Source: Ichthyophonus hoferi (lineage: Eukaryota > Opisthokonta > Ichthyosporea > Ichthyophonida > Ichthyophonidae). Taken from it: a stretch of DNA of 64,000 nucleotides. The position numbers and the translations under genes are program-made. The notes beneath the pieces were generated by a model. It was not told the DNA's origin. It saw only the letters and a program-made list of their open reading frames with translations, and made no database searches. Shown in pieces: positions 1 to 12,520 of this stretch. The DNA is taken from the NCBI GenBank assembly GCA_002751075.1, contig NAOQ01000015.1, forward strand, positions 127,127-191,126. Direction: 5' to 3'. Numbering within the stretch: position 1 is the first letter of the stretch; each line of letters begins with the position of its first letter.

Positions 1-3
1 TAG

Positions 4-383
4 TGGAAAAAGAAAAAATAAAACGTTTCACTGAAATCCTTAGGTCTACTTTTGAAAATTGTTACATAGACTGCTGGTTTCCAGAAAAACCATTTCGTGG
101 TTCAGGAAACCGATGCATTCGTGTACATCCATTCAAAATGGACCCTTTACTGGCTGAAGTGGCCGAACTGGCCTGCATTGAAGATGTGGGAGACTTACTT
201 CCACGAGAGTTTACCTTCTGGATAGACCCTAACTGTGTTTGCTATCGTTTTGGAGAGCGCACACCCACTTTTGAGTTATACGATGGTGTAACAATTCGTT
301 CTCCTGTACTTCACACCCAAGAATCGGTGATCTCATTTACTTCTTTCCCAGTATTATCAACACGGCAATCAGTCACAGTTTAA
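4..383 (+). CDS. BTG/Tob family anti-proliferative protein, 3' part
   Basis: Partial gene cut by the left window edge. An AG at 2-3 looks like an intron acceptor, so the exon probably starts at 4, and the N-terminal 30 or so residues of the family should lie upstream. The reading frame ends at TAA 381-383. Box A is clear (WFPEKPFRGSGNRCIRV, then KMDPLLAEVA), and box B follows (LLPREFTFWIDP, then CYRFGE). In known family members these boxes form the surface that binds the CAF1/CNOT7 deadenylase and slows growth by promoting mRNA decay. Only about 35 residues follow box B, so the tail is short like BTG1/2. No Tob-like extension or PAM2 motif is visible. Which paralogue it is cannot be decided. 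The family match is strong; the exact start is not in the window. Confidence 0.92.
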
Positions 384-1700
384 TTTTCTAGTAAACAACG
401 GGGTTGTTGGAGGTAGCAAATTAATGCACCAAAAACAAAGCCCTTGTTTCAATGCAATCTGTTTTCTTAAAATGCAATGCGTGAATATTTGAAATGATTA
501 TGTACATTGTTTCGCGCGGTATTCTCAAATATGAATACGCTATTTGATAGATTTATTATTTTGAAATACAAAGATACAGGTGAGTTAGTTTTTGACTATA
601 CAACCCATTTTTTCTTTCTGGAGCGCACTAGGGGACTTAGAAGGTAACCTATATCCTAAAGCACTTCCAGTTACACAAAATGGAATTTAGGTCTTTTACG
701 TAATTTTTAAAGTTCAAGCTAAAATCTACCCTTTTAGAACGTCATAGCCGGGGTATAACCACGCGTTTGTAAAACTGTTATAAGTAAACATATTCGCCAA
801 GTACTGTTTCTTAAATTACATTTAATATATATTTTGGTCGTAACTCCAACATTTTGTTATTTTTACTGCTATATTTTTTCCTCTCAAAAATTGTGTAAGT
901 CGAAAGAAGCAAGCTGGTGCAAATAAAGCTACTACAGGAATAACAATAAAATAATTATAAAGAAAGGAAATAATAAAAATAGGTGGCAAAGTATAAGTCA
1001 ATATATACACAGAACGTTCCAAATCATTTGAAATGGAATAAATACATTAAGAGTGCAATGCAATAGTCATTTGTGCAAGAAAATTAATCAAAAAGAGGAC
1101 ACAAGGCTCCATCTCCTCAATATACGGGAATGTAGTTGGAAACAATCTGATTGTACATGTTTGCATTTAAATGGGCATTACTATAAGGTATGTGCAGCCA
1201 CCGCACAGCTCTGGTTGCCTGTAGTTATTAAGGCAGTATGGGTGGTCTAAATTTAGCTACTAGATTCCAATAATGTACATAGTTACTGTAAGCCATAATA
1301 AGGCATCTATTTGGGTGCCAACAGAATGCTGAGTTGTATAACTACTACATATATGAACACACAAAAAGTTGTTTTTCCAAGAGCATTCGCACATAAAAAT
1401 CATGAGCATTTTCGTATATACATATATATGTATTGTATATTTAAAACGTACTCTTGAGGGAGTTAAGAAAAAAGTTAACACGAATTTTGTATGGAAACGG
1501 ATCCACAAATACTTGTATGTACCACGTGCACATTTTTTTTAACGTGCACAATACTTGTTATTTCGGTCTCCATGACTGATCTAGACAATTAGTACATATA
1601 CAAATGTGTGTTCTAGAAGTAGGGTTGTATGGTTGTTTATCCGAAAAAACAAGCCAGCTCAAATGCTTTTCACACTCTGGAGAATAAAAAATGTAGCGTC
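384..1700. other. Convergent intergenic stretch between BTG/Tob and RWDD1
   Basis: AT-rich 3' flanks of two convergent genes. Short open frames here (for example 822-1022 and 1260-1508 on the minus strand) resemble no family and have no splice context. The only readable signals are AATAAA sites at 922-927 and 1037-1042 that could serve the BTG/Tob transcript. Confidence 0.6.
922..927 (+). terminator. Candidate poly(A) signal for BTG/Tob
   Basis: AATAAA about 540 bases after the BTG/Tob stop codon. A second copy lies at 1037-1042. In DNA this AT-rich the hexamer is common, so this is only a candidate. Confidence 0.3.
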
Positions 1701-4700
1701 CTAATCGTCCTCCTCGGAAAATTCCAAAGGTGCCTCTTCCTCAAAGAGAGACTCATCCACATCCCCGGCAGCCAGTGCTCTCTCTGCTGATACATCAATA
1801 TCTTCATCGCCTATTGGAACAAAGGGAATAGCCCGTTTAGATAGCCAGGTAGAAGAGACAGATACATTTTCGGCATAATATTGGAGTTTGTATGTTTGGG
1901 AAATGCAGGCATATATATTATAAAAACAAAAGAAAAACAAGGTAGTAGCCCAATTTGAGCTTTTTTATAACAAGAGTATTTGCTTTCCTTCAAACTCAAA
2001 GCAATTGTTTTTCTGGGTATGCACCAGCTAATAAATAGTAATGAACAATATAATGCTAGAAGAAAGAAGGTAATAGACACATGATATTAAGGCGAGAAAA
2101 CTTCTGCATAGATGAAGAGGTCGAGTTAAAGCTGAATGAGAAAAAACAAGCAGTTTATGGAGTGTACACATTATCGTCTCTCCCACTACAATATGTCCAA
2201 GTTCGTCTCATTATCCTCAAACTAATAACCATGTTAACCTTCCCTAACATAATTAATTACGTTTGACCTAATAAAATTGATTAAAAAAACATTTAATAGG
2301 AAGTTAAACTCCATACACTCACCTTCCTCCATCAGACCATAGTCCGATACCATCATAGTCTTGTCTGTCTCGAACATTTGACGTCCTGCATCATTACAAA
2401 GTTTGTGTGCACATTTATAAATATTAACACACATGGATCAAATTTCATATATGTATCCCCATAAACATCAACAAACACATACACATCGTTCACTAGACCC
2501 CCCAGCTAATCTCTTACAGAAGGGATTACCTTTACACACCAGTAAAGTAAAAAAAACCTAATAAACAAACCTAGTCGTAGTTAGGCATCCGCATGTCTAA
2601 ATGTGACATGTACACTAATAACATTAATAGATGCATATCACACGTCGACCTCTCTAGTGAGCCTAAAGACTAAGTCTAATCACCCAGTTATAAACAAAAA
2701 CCCGGTGTTCCCAATATATATCTATATATATAAAGTCATTTGTTTACAACCCTTTTATGACGTGTGCAAGTATATAAGTGAGCAAAGTGCTTACTGCTTA
2801 CAAAACCATAAAATAAAATAACTTTAAATATAAAAGACTGAAAATCTAGATATGGGTAGCGGTTATAACCATCAATCATTGGTTGTTAGTGAAGGTCATA
2901 ACAGTACCATGAATATGTACAACGAAAAACATTATGCTCGATAACACAAATAATTGCTCGAGTATATAAAATAACAATGGTAGAGCTGTCCCCCTAGCCA
3001 TTCATTATTTCTTAAACTATATAGCCAAACTGTTCATAATAAGAAACAACCCTGACTTGACACAGTAAGCCATTGTAGGTCCAATTGGTAATCAAGTAGA
3101 TAGCCACTAAAAATCCAGGTCATAATAATAAAATTAAAACTAGATACATGAATGCTACAGACTATAAGAGTCATTAGCTTACCAGTTTTTTTCACTGCCT
3201 TGTTAGAATCCTTGGTAGCCTTTCCAGCCACTCCCCCCTGTATTTCCTTTTCAAAATTGTCTCGCCATTCCACGAAATTCTCTCTAGTTACTGGTGTGCC
3301 TGCAAACTTGGCCTCTTCCTAAATTTATATATTGGAGTGCATTCTTCCTTAGTATGATGTAATATACATCATTCAACATCTTTGAGATAATGCTAATCCC
3401 TCAAAAATTATAAGTAGCCCAAAAATGAAACTTGTTAATAAAACAACATCTTCAGAAAACAACCAAAGATTCAACAGTATTGTCAAGTCGGTGCAAATAA
3501 GTAGCTAGGTAGAGATATTATATGACTATTAATCTGGGTATATGAAATTTAAATATTATAAACATCGTTGTGTACGAAGGATGATGAATGATCTGGCTCA
3601 ATATATTATATATATATAGGCTATCAGCCTTTCCTATCTAACCCCAATACATGTACACTCACGGTTTTATAACGCTGGTAGAAGCAAAAACACACCAGTC
3701 AACCTTAAAAACAATATTGCCTATACATAATGTAGAGTTGGATAGATGAAAAGAACCACAAGGAACATGTTGCCCAGCTATCCCATGGAGTTATACATTA
3801 ACCCTACAAAAGTAGTAAGAAAGCACAATGAAATGCATGATGCTTATTTAGATAGATAGGGTAGGTGGATAGCTTCAGAAATACTAGTTATCTACACCTG
3901 CGACCTTCCACGTATTACTATAGGGTATATATCTATTATTTCCCCTGTCCTCGCTATCTTCCCCGAATTTATTCCTACACATCTACCTACCTCTGCCTTC
4001 AAACGCAGTTTATCAATGTCTATTGCATCCATTTCCTCTTGCAGGGTTTTCCTTCGGGCATCAAGCCACTCCTTTGCCTCCGATGCAAGCAAAAAGCACA
4101 TTACCATGCCGATATTTTCCTCGGCCTGAGCAACACAACGCATACCATATAATAATCAGATGCACACACTATCCATATATTCAGCAGACCATTTGGTAAC
4201 CTGGGTCCAAAGCATTGCATATTTCGACATTGAATGATAAATGGGCTTCATTTGAACTCATCTAAGACATGCCATATTGTGTGTATATATGCACGTACAA
4301 GAGAGAAAACAAGCATGCCAGAAAATATACATAACTAAAGGGATGGAGAATGGTAGGATGAAAACCTAACAACCCAACCTATCGTTAGTAGGTGAGTGTG
4401 CTCACAATCAATATTATTATGAAAAAATGCAAGAAAATAGCCTACGTAATATGCAATTACCCGGTTTTCAATGCGCAAGGTTATTATGTATTAGCCATGC
4501 CCTTCCATCTTACATACAAAGATAGCCACCTGTTTAAAAAATTCAGTACATTTTCCGACAACAATTTTAAGTAAAAAATGGGCTGATCGATAGACAATAA
4601 AAGACCCCAACCAAACATAGTCTATTTACCTTTTCCATCAAATATGCTTTGGCCTTGTCTACCGTGGGCTCATCCAACCCTGGACCAAAGAGCTGCAAAA

Positions 4701-6916
4701 TATCATTATCAGGCTATATTCATCTGCATTGAATCCCGAATACACAAACTAGGATATACAGGCATCTAAGGGTGTAACTATAAAACTAATGCTTATAACA
4801 TGCTAATTCTAACCAGCATTTATGAGTGCATAGATATAATGTGTTGTTATTAGCATCCACTTTATCCCAAACAAAATTTGCCAATGTACACACATTATGC
4901 TAAAAGCATAAATAAAAATATACATATGTTCGTGTGTAAGAGGTAATAAGAAAATACGAAGTAAATGCACATGAAAAACAAATGACATAGCCTAAAAAGC
5001 TGTAATGTAAGTCCAGCAAAGCCAGATATTTACCGTAACGATTGGAACTACATCAGGGTAATTTCGTGGTAGTTCAAACTTAAGAATTAATCGCTCTGCA
5101 AAATAAACAACTAAATTAGTCCTGATCAATTGAGGTACATCCATCCACTAGTAACACGGTTTGTATACAAGATATCTAATCACTAAGTAAACAAAAAGGA
5201 ATAATATGGCGGTCAATCAAGACTTGTATTTTATGGAAAATTCAAATAATACGGATAGCTGTTTCCGTTCCATAAAGGAATATGAGATATTAATGCATTG
5301 GACAACTACAATATTTTTAAATCCCTAGACAACATGTAGCTCTCAATATTCATATATTGCCAATGATTTCAATATGGGAATAAACTAAGAGCTATACAGC
5401 GTGAGGAAGAGATATGTGTAATACCTAGCCAGATAATATGTTACAATAACCACATTACATTGAACTCTCCCATAAATGCACAACTACCAGTATCGAGGTG
5501 TATATAGTTACATACCACCTGCCCATTCACTCTCCATACATTTTGTTCTACACTCATTTCTTTAGTTCAACCTCTTACTCTCTATGGTCCAGCAACTTCG
5601 TACCTATTAGGCGCACATCGACATACGCCGCCCACCAAACCCCCCGAATGGGAAACTTCGTGTTTTTGGTGAAGTAAAGAAATATAATATCACAAAAACT
5701 ACAGATACGCATCCCTACCATCCTGGTTATTGATGTCGTCAGCTTCCACCTCGTCAGGTCTAATGGTGATCTGAAATTCCATAGGATCCCTTGAGAGTTC
5801 TGTTACCCGCGATAAATCAACTGCTTGCACCAACTTGTTCATCCTACAATTGACAGTATGAGATTGCTATATTGCTTCCCACTCATAAAATTCTTACTCC
5901 TCAAATTATAATTCTGAAATAAACAAAAAAGACGTCCAGGGTAAAAACAGACTCTTAATTCCTCATTTCTTTATTAATGATAAGGTCCCCAGATAATTTT
6001 TGAATACATATAAGATCACTTATCATTTTTAGATTGGTAAGAATAAGAACCTGTAAAAAAAAAGAGTTCTATACTAGACTAAAGCTAGTCAAACAGAAAT
6101 GACCCACAGATGGGGGTTATGTATGTGGGTGTGCGCATAATTATGCGCATGTAGCCCTACGTATATAAAAGAAATAGGAAGAAAGATAAAAGGAAGAAAA
6201 TAATATAAGAAAAGTTAAACTATACTAGAGAGACAAGAGCAATGGGACTATGTATACAAAAGGTGTAACTTATACTTGCGAGAGAGGTAAGGGTAAGGGA
6301 AGGAGGATAAGGTGAAGGAATATTAAAAACAAAAATAAAAATAAAGTTAAAATTAGAGGGAAAAACTGTAAAAGAGGAATATAAAGAAACAAAGTATGTG
6401 TTAAAGCAATGTAAGCAAAATAAATCAGAAAAAATATTGAAGTGTACCCTATTCTATTATTTCCTATATACAAACGGGTGCAGGACATTTGTCACGGATC
6501 CACCGACCCACCTTTATATTCCTCTGGGTAGATGGACTCCAGGGCTTCCATCTCCTCCTCTTGCTCTTGTTTGTATTCTGATTTTTAAACCTATAAGTAA
6601 GCACCACCTTCTACTAAGTTCAGATACCCATATAAATATTCTTACATATTGAATATTGTCCATTTCATGTTTGTGATCTATGAATCTTAAAAAACATTTT
6701 CCTCACTGCCCTCTAATAATTCTTATCCTATACTGAATTTTTCAACCTACATCTACTTACCAAGTAAGATAGTTCCAAAAATAATAATACGACTATATAA
6801 AAACTATTTCTCGCTATCTTTTAGACTTTTCTTGTCCTTGTTTTTGTTGTTCTTTCTCTTTCACAGTTTGTATTTTCTATGTTTTCAGAAACCAAGATGT
6901 ATGACTCACCAGACAT
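1701..6916 (-). CDS. RWDD1: RWD domain-containing protein 1 (DFRP2-like)
   Basis: Nine exons: 6916-6910, 6577-6512, 5799-5719, 5095-5034, 4692-4630, 4125-3991, 3318-3183, 2385-2323, 1810-1701. They join with GT-AG introns into 240 codons, against about 243 in human RWDD1. The protein starts MSEYKQEQEEEMEALESIYP, the classic start of an RWD domain (roughly residues 5-110, including PRNYPDVVP and AEENIGMVM). A lysine/glutamate-rich helix follows, then the C-terminal motifs RQMFETD and VDESLFEEE that are shared with animal orthologues. Known relatives (DFRP2, yeast Gir2) bind and stabilise the GTPase DRG2 and act near Gcn1 on ribosomes. The first exon carries only seven coding bases. The exon at 5799 was chosen among nested AG acceptors because it keeps frame and matches the family length. 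Stop is TAG. Confidence 0.95.
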
Positions 6917-8669
6917 GTTTGTGTTGTTAGCAATAATTCCAGTGTTATATCCCAATTCAACTGGCCGCACAGGTATATATTATATCTGTATACTATAACT
7001 ATATATACATATATATACTGAGTTTGAAAAGCTACAAAATACATGCAAATGTTTGAACTATTAGAGTACCAAATGTGTACACGGGCCGATCGATTTCATG
7101 ATTAGCTAGTTAGATCCTTAATTAACCAATAATTGATAGAAATTTAAGCGATGCTAGTTAGGCTAAATATAGATAGCTGTCTACAGATTTGCCATTTGGT
7201 TATATATTGCAAGGAAGTGTCATAAAGACTGGAAATCCCACAGCACTAAGGCTACGTTTTAAGTGTGAGGAATGTTTAACAGAAAACTATCTAGAATAAA
7301 TGTTATTATTATATCCATAATTAAATAGAACGAGGACAACGTAAACACAATATAGGCCTAGTAGTATGTTGTCATTCAAATTTTTTTTTAAATTTGAGAT
7401 GGTTGTATATCAATGTTGAGTTGAATACTTGGTTAGATGGCTAAAAGTAGCAATCTTAGACGACAAAACCCCTTCTATGACGGTGGCTAATAATTAGTAC
7501 CTGCTGCTGCATTTTCATTTTATTTTTTGATATTGATATATACTGTTGGCATTAAAGAACTGTGTAAGTTCTCAGTACTGTTGCTTTGTAAAACTTTGAC
7601 TTCCATATATTCTTATACACTGGGTATCAATATCAGAACCTCTCTCCAACATATTTACCTGTAATGTCATTCTTAGTTAGCACAAGATAGCACATGTTAA
7701 CTTTTTCGAGAAAATCAGGACTAATCAATCTGACCTGATATTTTAAAAGTGACCCAGGAGTTTTAGAATGAGAATATTAAACCTGTTCCTGACAAACCCA
7801 AACGATGGGAGTTCTTTAGATTAAATTAACTGGGCTCATGTAATTGGTACAATTGGGAAGTATATAGGGCAAACGGACCGAGGCAGAAAAAGGGGTTAAG
7901 AATAAGAATACCTATCGTAGTGAGCTGTTCCTTGCATACTATTCTTAAATACACGTTGGTTATTACTCGTTGTATCGTAAATACTGCAATTATTTATTTC
8001 TAAACATTTTCTATATCTATTGTTTAAAATATTTAACCGAAATTTTAATGTAACAAGCTATACCACTTTAAACAACTTTTTCAACAGAGGGCGATAGAAG
8101 AAACTGCACATACACAGATCAATTTACCTAGACAAAATTTATGTAACATTGATCAATCTTGGAAAGTACTCTTATAATATAGAATACTTAGATGTTTATT
8201 TGAAAAGCCTTAATGCACCGAATAGTAAGTAAAGGTATTACATTGCTTCTTAACCCAATCAAATCTAGATTTACAGATTAAGAATTTAAAGTTATATGTT
8301 ATATATATATAAATATATTCATTGCTAAAAGAACTTAGGGGCATATAACGAGTATGGGCGATGTAATACCTATATCAATGTATACTCCAGCAGCACCAAG
8401 CAAATACACAATATAATAAAAATGTAGGCATAGTAATAATTTTGTCTATGCGTTCGTGGGTTTCTCAAGAAAATAATATGCCTATAAATTAAAAAAAAAA
8501 ACATGACATTAGACCATTCGTTATTGGGGGAACCAGCCCTTTCCCAATCAGCTAAAAACATACTGACCTTGAAACAGTCATTATGCCACTGTGACAACTT
8601 AAATTCAACTGTTTTCTTTTGGTGTTTTGGAAAATGTATACAATTTACATAACCACTAATGATCTAGAT
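6917..8669. other. Intergenic: RWDD1 5' flank and MPPE1-like 3' flank
   Basis: About 1.75 kb of AT-rich sequence between two genes on the minus strand. It should hold the RWDD1 promoter and 5' UTR near 6917 and the 3' UTR of the phosphoesterase near 8669. I find no coding exon, RNA gene or repeat. The minus-strand open frame 8370-8597 shows no family features. Confidence 0.6.
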
Positions 8670-11600
8670 CTAAAGAAATTGCCTATCCCTCCAAGACGAC
8701 CATCTCTTTGGTTTATAACATCCCCACTTCCTAGCCAACACAGGAATGTAAATCACAGTCAACGAAGCCATAAACCACGCTATATATAGGCCCCATGAGC
8801 TGTATCTTGGGGGTAGTTTGCACATTCGTGACCACATCTTCCCACTTTTTCTATCAACTGTAAGAGCAACAAATCCCGCTCCTTTAGCTCCTATCCTATA
8901 ACTTATTGTAGGCACTGTAACCTCAATAATTTCCTCGGAATTGTCTAGCAGATGTTTGTTGATTTCATATTCATGCACGTGGCCAGTAAGAATGAATGTT
9001 GGTCGAATATTGGAAATTAACATTTCTCGAATTGATTGGTCTAGATAAGATAATGGAAGGTGTGACAACAAAACAATTGGGTTTCCTAAATCCCTTTTAG
9101 CAGTGAGCATAGACTTCCCCTCGTTACCTAGAGAAAGCACAAAGGCCTTTGCATCATCTTGTATTTGCTTGTTTGTACCTGGCTGAAAGGCTAACGTGTT
9201 GACACTGACAAAGGTTATACCTGCCAGGTTAAACATATTTAGCCAACAAACGTAACCTATCTCCATGGTTCTCATTCCTAATCCATCTCTTATTATAACT
9301 GGATTCACACTTTGCTTGCACTACCAACATTACTCCATGATAACCACAGCTTTAACATACCCGCACGCCCATTGCCACCTCCTTTCGTTAATTTTGTAAT
9401 GCCCTACATATACACAATATACAATATAGTCCCTTGCAAGTACCTTGGAGAAAAGTAAATCAGATTAAAATAAAACATTAATACATTTATAAACTTACCG
9501 GCTAAGTCTGACAATGAGTTAATCATGGAACCACTAAGCTCTTGAAAACGTGACATTTTTTTCTCTGTTATTAGATACAACCCGTCCCCTCCTATGTCGT
9601 CATCACCTGCCTGCAAATACCACTCCAATCAATGACGGCTTCTACATGACCCTTAGTTGATCGTTATTATTTAATCTACGCTCACCTGCCAGCGTCCAAG
9701 ACAATCATCCACATAATTAACTCTATACACCACTTGTATCATATTTAACTAGCTAGAACATGTACATTTTTCCCCAACACAATCACGTCGACTAGCATAC
9801 CTTCACCTAGGTGGTTCAGATATCTTACAAAAAAATCCATCTCCCCTTCCTAATGAATACCAAGAGCAACTGGCGATAGTAAAAGAACCGTGAAAAATTA
9901 AAGAAAAGCTAAATTCATATAACTTTCAAAACCAAATAAATACCATTAATATAGCACAACATAATAGAATAATAGAGGCAATATTCAAATGCAACCACAA
10001 TAGACATGGCACAGGCAAATTTAATAGACCAAAAATACCTACTTCAAAAGCATACACCTCATCCATACACCACATAAACCCATATAATATGCTTAATAAT
10101 ATGAACAATCAATTGACTATCAACTCAATGCAGATCCGGCTAAAGTATTCTTCCAAACTTTTAAAAAACAATAAATCAAAATGTCATATATAAGGCATAT
10201 CCCATGAACATATACGTGCTATCACTACCCAATACTTTCATTACATACAATATTAATGATGGGAACCATGGAGTCAAATATATTTTGAAAGCGATTAAAA
10301 GAGAGCCCTAGATCGGTCTCACTGGCTGTGTAGCCGTCATCCATGAGATCTCCTAGCATTACCTAAGGAAGAAATGGCGACAATGGTTATTGTATTTTCT
10401 CTCTGCAAAGTACATGCATAACTAGGAGAAGCAACAAATGTGAGTGTATGGCGTGGGGGTATAACAAGGAAAAAAAAGAAAAAGAAAAAGTAAAGGATAG
10501 AGACGACAGGCCGGGGTGAAAGATAAAGAAAAAAACATATCGAGATGTCATGAGGTGATAGATAGATGACCATATTTTATGAAAAGGAAACATAAATGGA
10601 ACCAACGAAGAAAAACTACATGAGTAAAGAACAAAAGTAGATATGTGGAGCATACCCTGTGTATTAAATGTCTGTATATATACATATAAGTACCAACAGT
10701 CCCCTGCATATCCCTATCTGTACATATATTAAAATGTTTACGTGTAAGCATAAGTTTTGGTGCACATGCATTCGAGCAATGACCTGTGGAACCGGACATG
10801 CTTTCATAAAAGTATTCATATATGTGCTACATTTGTAATAAAATACTCATGTATATGTTTTGCATAGGTTATTATAGGTAGTGCCATAGAAGAGATGAGT
10901 AATCTCACCACTCCTTCAGGTTTCAGGCGCTCGATTGCAGTTGAGAATGCCCTCCGCACATAACATTCGGCATCCTATATGGGGATACCATGGTTATGAG
11001 AATACAAAATAAAAGAAAGGATAATTATAATCATAATACAAACAAAAAATATATAAATTAGAAAAACTACTATTCGATACTAAATGATACATAAGGTTGA
11101 TTCTACCCTCAAACCTCATTATAAACTATGAACTCATATTGTCTCCGGGTAAAACCGCACCAGTTAGCAATAGACACATTAAGTCATTATATAATAGTAC
11201 ATAATATAGAATAAAATGGGGTTGATTCCAATAATACAATAGTTACAGACACAGAAATTATACATCTTTTATGTTCTTGTAGTTAACTATATTTCAATTT
11301 GGGATTGAAGACATGTGCTTAGATGCCCCAGCTAACTATAGTCTCGTAATAGGAAAGGCGTAGTCTTCACTAAGATAATAAACACATAGAACCCCAGTTA
11401 TATAACAGGACCATAACCTGTAATTTAGTATTTGCACGTTACTACTGGCTTTATATATAAAAATGCAAAAAGCGTCCATACACAACTGTACTCGCCCTAG
11501 AGCACTGGGCATAGACATATATATATTCATACTTCTACAATTCAGCAATAATATGTAAAATGCAACTATATATTATCTATTAATAATATCTTTTACTTGA

Positions 11601-12520
11601 TGCATCCCTCTTACCTCAACGACTTTATCTGTGTGAGCATTCCAGGCATATTACAAAGAAACCAACTAACATAGTTGATAAGGAAAATAACATGTATATA
11701 TTACATAACACAGTACAAACAGGAAAGTGCTTCACCTTTCTTGTGACCCAGCCGAGTAATCCTGGTGGCTCGCCCCGAAAGCTTCCTAGTTGTGGATCAG
11801 CAATGGCCAGAATATTAATACAGCCTGCTTCACCATCACACCCCGCATGATCTGTGGGTAAGGAGATTTCATTAAGTGTGCTCCTGGAGATGTATTGAAA
11901 TATTTATTGCATACTGTTCAATCCACCCGTCTACCAGAAAATCCATGCTAACAATTTCTTTGTCCCAACACAATTGAGATTGATATGCTTCGCCTATCCA
12001 TTCACAGTACTATGCATGTAAGTCGTTTTTATATCCGAGTATTTATTACGACATAAAACTGCATATAAAAAAATATTGTTGGCCAATCTAAAAAAAAATA
12101 TTTCACAAACATTTGTATAAATATATTTACAATCATACTCACATATACTGCCGTCAACAATGCAACACATACATATTTGTAGTATATAAACAAGAAACCT
12201 AAGGAAGTATGAAAATAAACCACAAAGCATAGTAAAACAACCTCAACAAAATCTCATAAAGAACCCTTAAATAGAGACCGCTTCAACAGCAGAGATGCCA
12301 GAAATAAACCACAGATGAGTCAATACTTGGATAAATACTTACCATAGGTCCACACACCGGCATATAGCCAAGGAAGTAGAAATTCGTTGTATACAAGCAC
12401 CAGAAGGAATGCCAATATAATCAACCGTTCCTTCATAGCTCCACTTGCCCTGCCTGTACCTCCGAAGCCTTGGAGGCGTAAGTCACCACTTAAAGTAGTT
12501 TTGAGAGTTGATAAACCCAT
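8670..12520 (-). CDS. MPPE1: MPPE1/PGAP5-like (Cdc1/Ted1 family) metallophosphoesterase
   Basis: Six exons: 12520-12343, 11851-11736, 10974-10909, 10362-10249, 9610-9499, 9298-8670. They join in frame to 404 codons (human MPPE1 about 396). A membrane segment at residues about 31-52 follows a second ATG at 12436, which gives a more usual start; a second membrane segment lies at about 365-384. Metallophosphoesterase motifs appear in order: ADPQLG (D78), LGDLMDDG (D125, D128), a block at 159-165 that reads AGDDDIG instead of AGNHDIG, LLSHLPLS (H275) and TGHVHEYE (H302, H304). Known relatives remove ethanolamine phosphate from GPI anchors in the early secretory pathway and use two metal ions. The missing Asn-His of the third motif suggests altered or lost catalysis here. 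The family call is firm; the exact substrate is inferred. Stop is TAG. Confidence 0.93.

Noticed and set aside
5719-5836. ATG at 5834 as the start of RWDD1
   Set aside because: It would drop the conserved EALESIYP start of the RWD domain, which is present in exons further upstream and joins in frame only through the acceptor before 5799.
11609-11622. A 14-base exon in the MPPE1-like gene (CACACAG acceptor, GTAAGA donor) near an in-frame DKVVE
   Set aside because: Including it puts the next exon out of frame. Leaving it out joins exon 2 to exon 3 in frame with the same length as human MPPE1.
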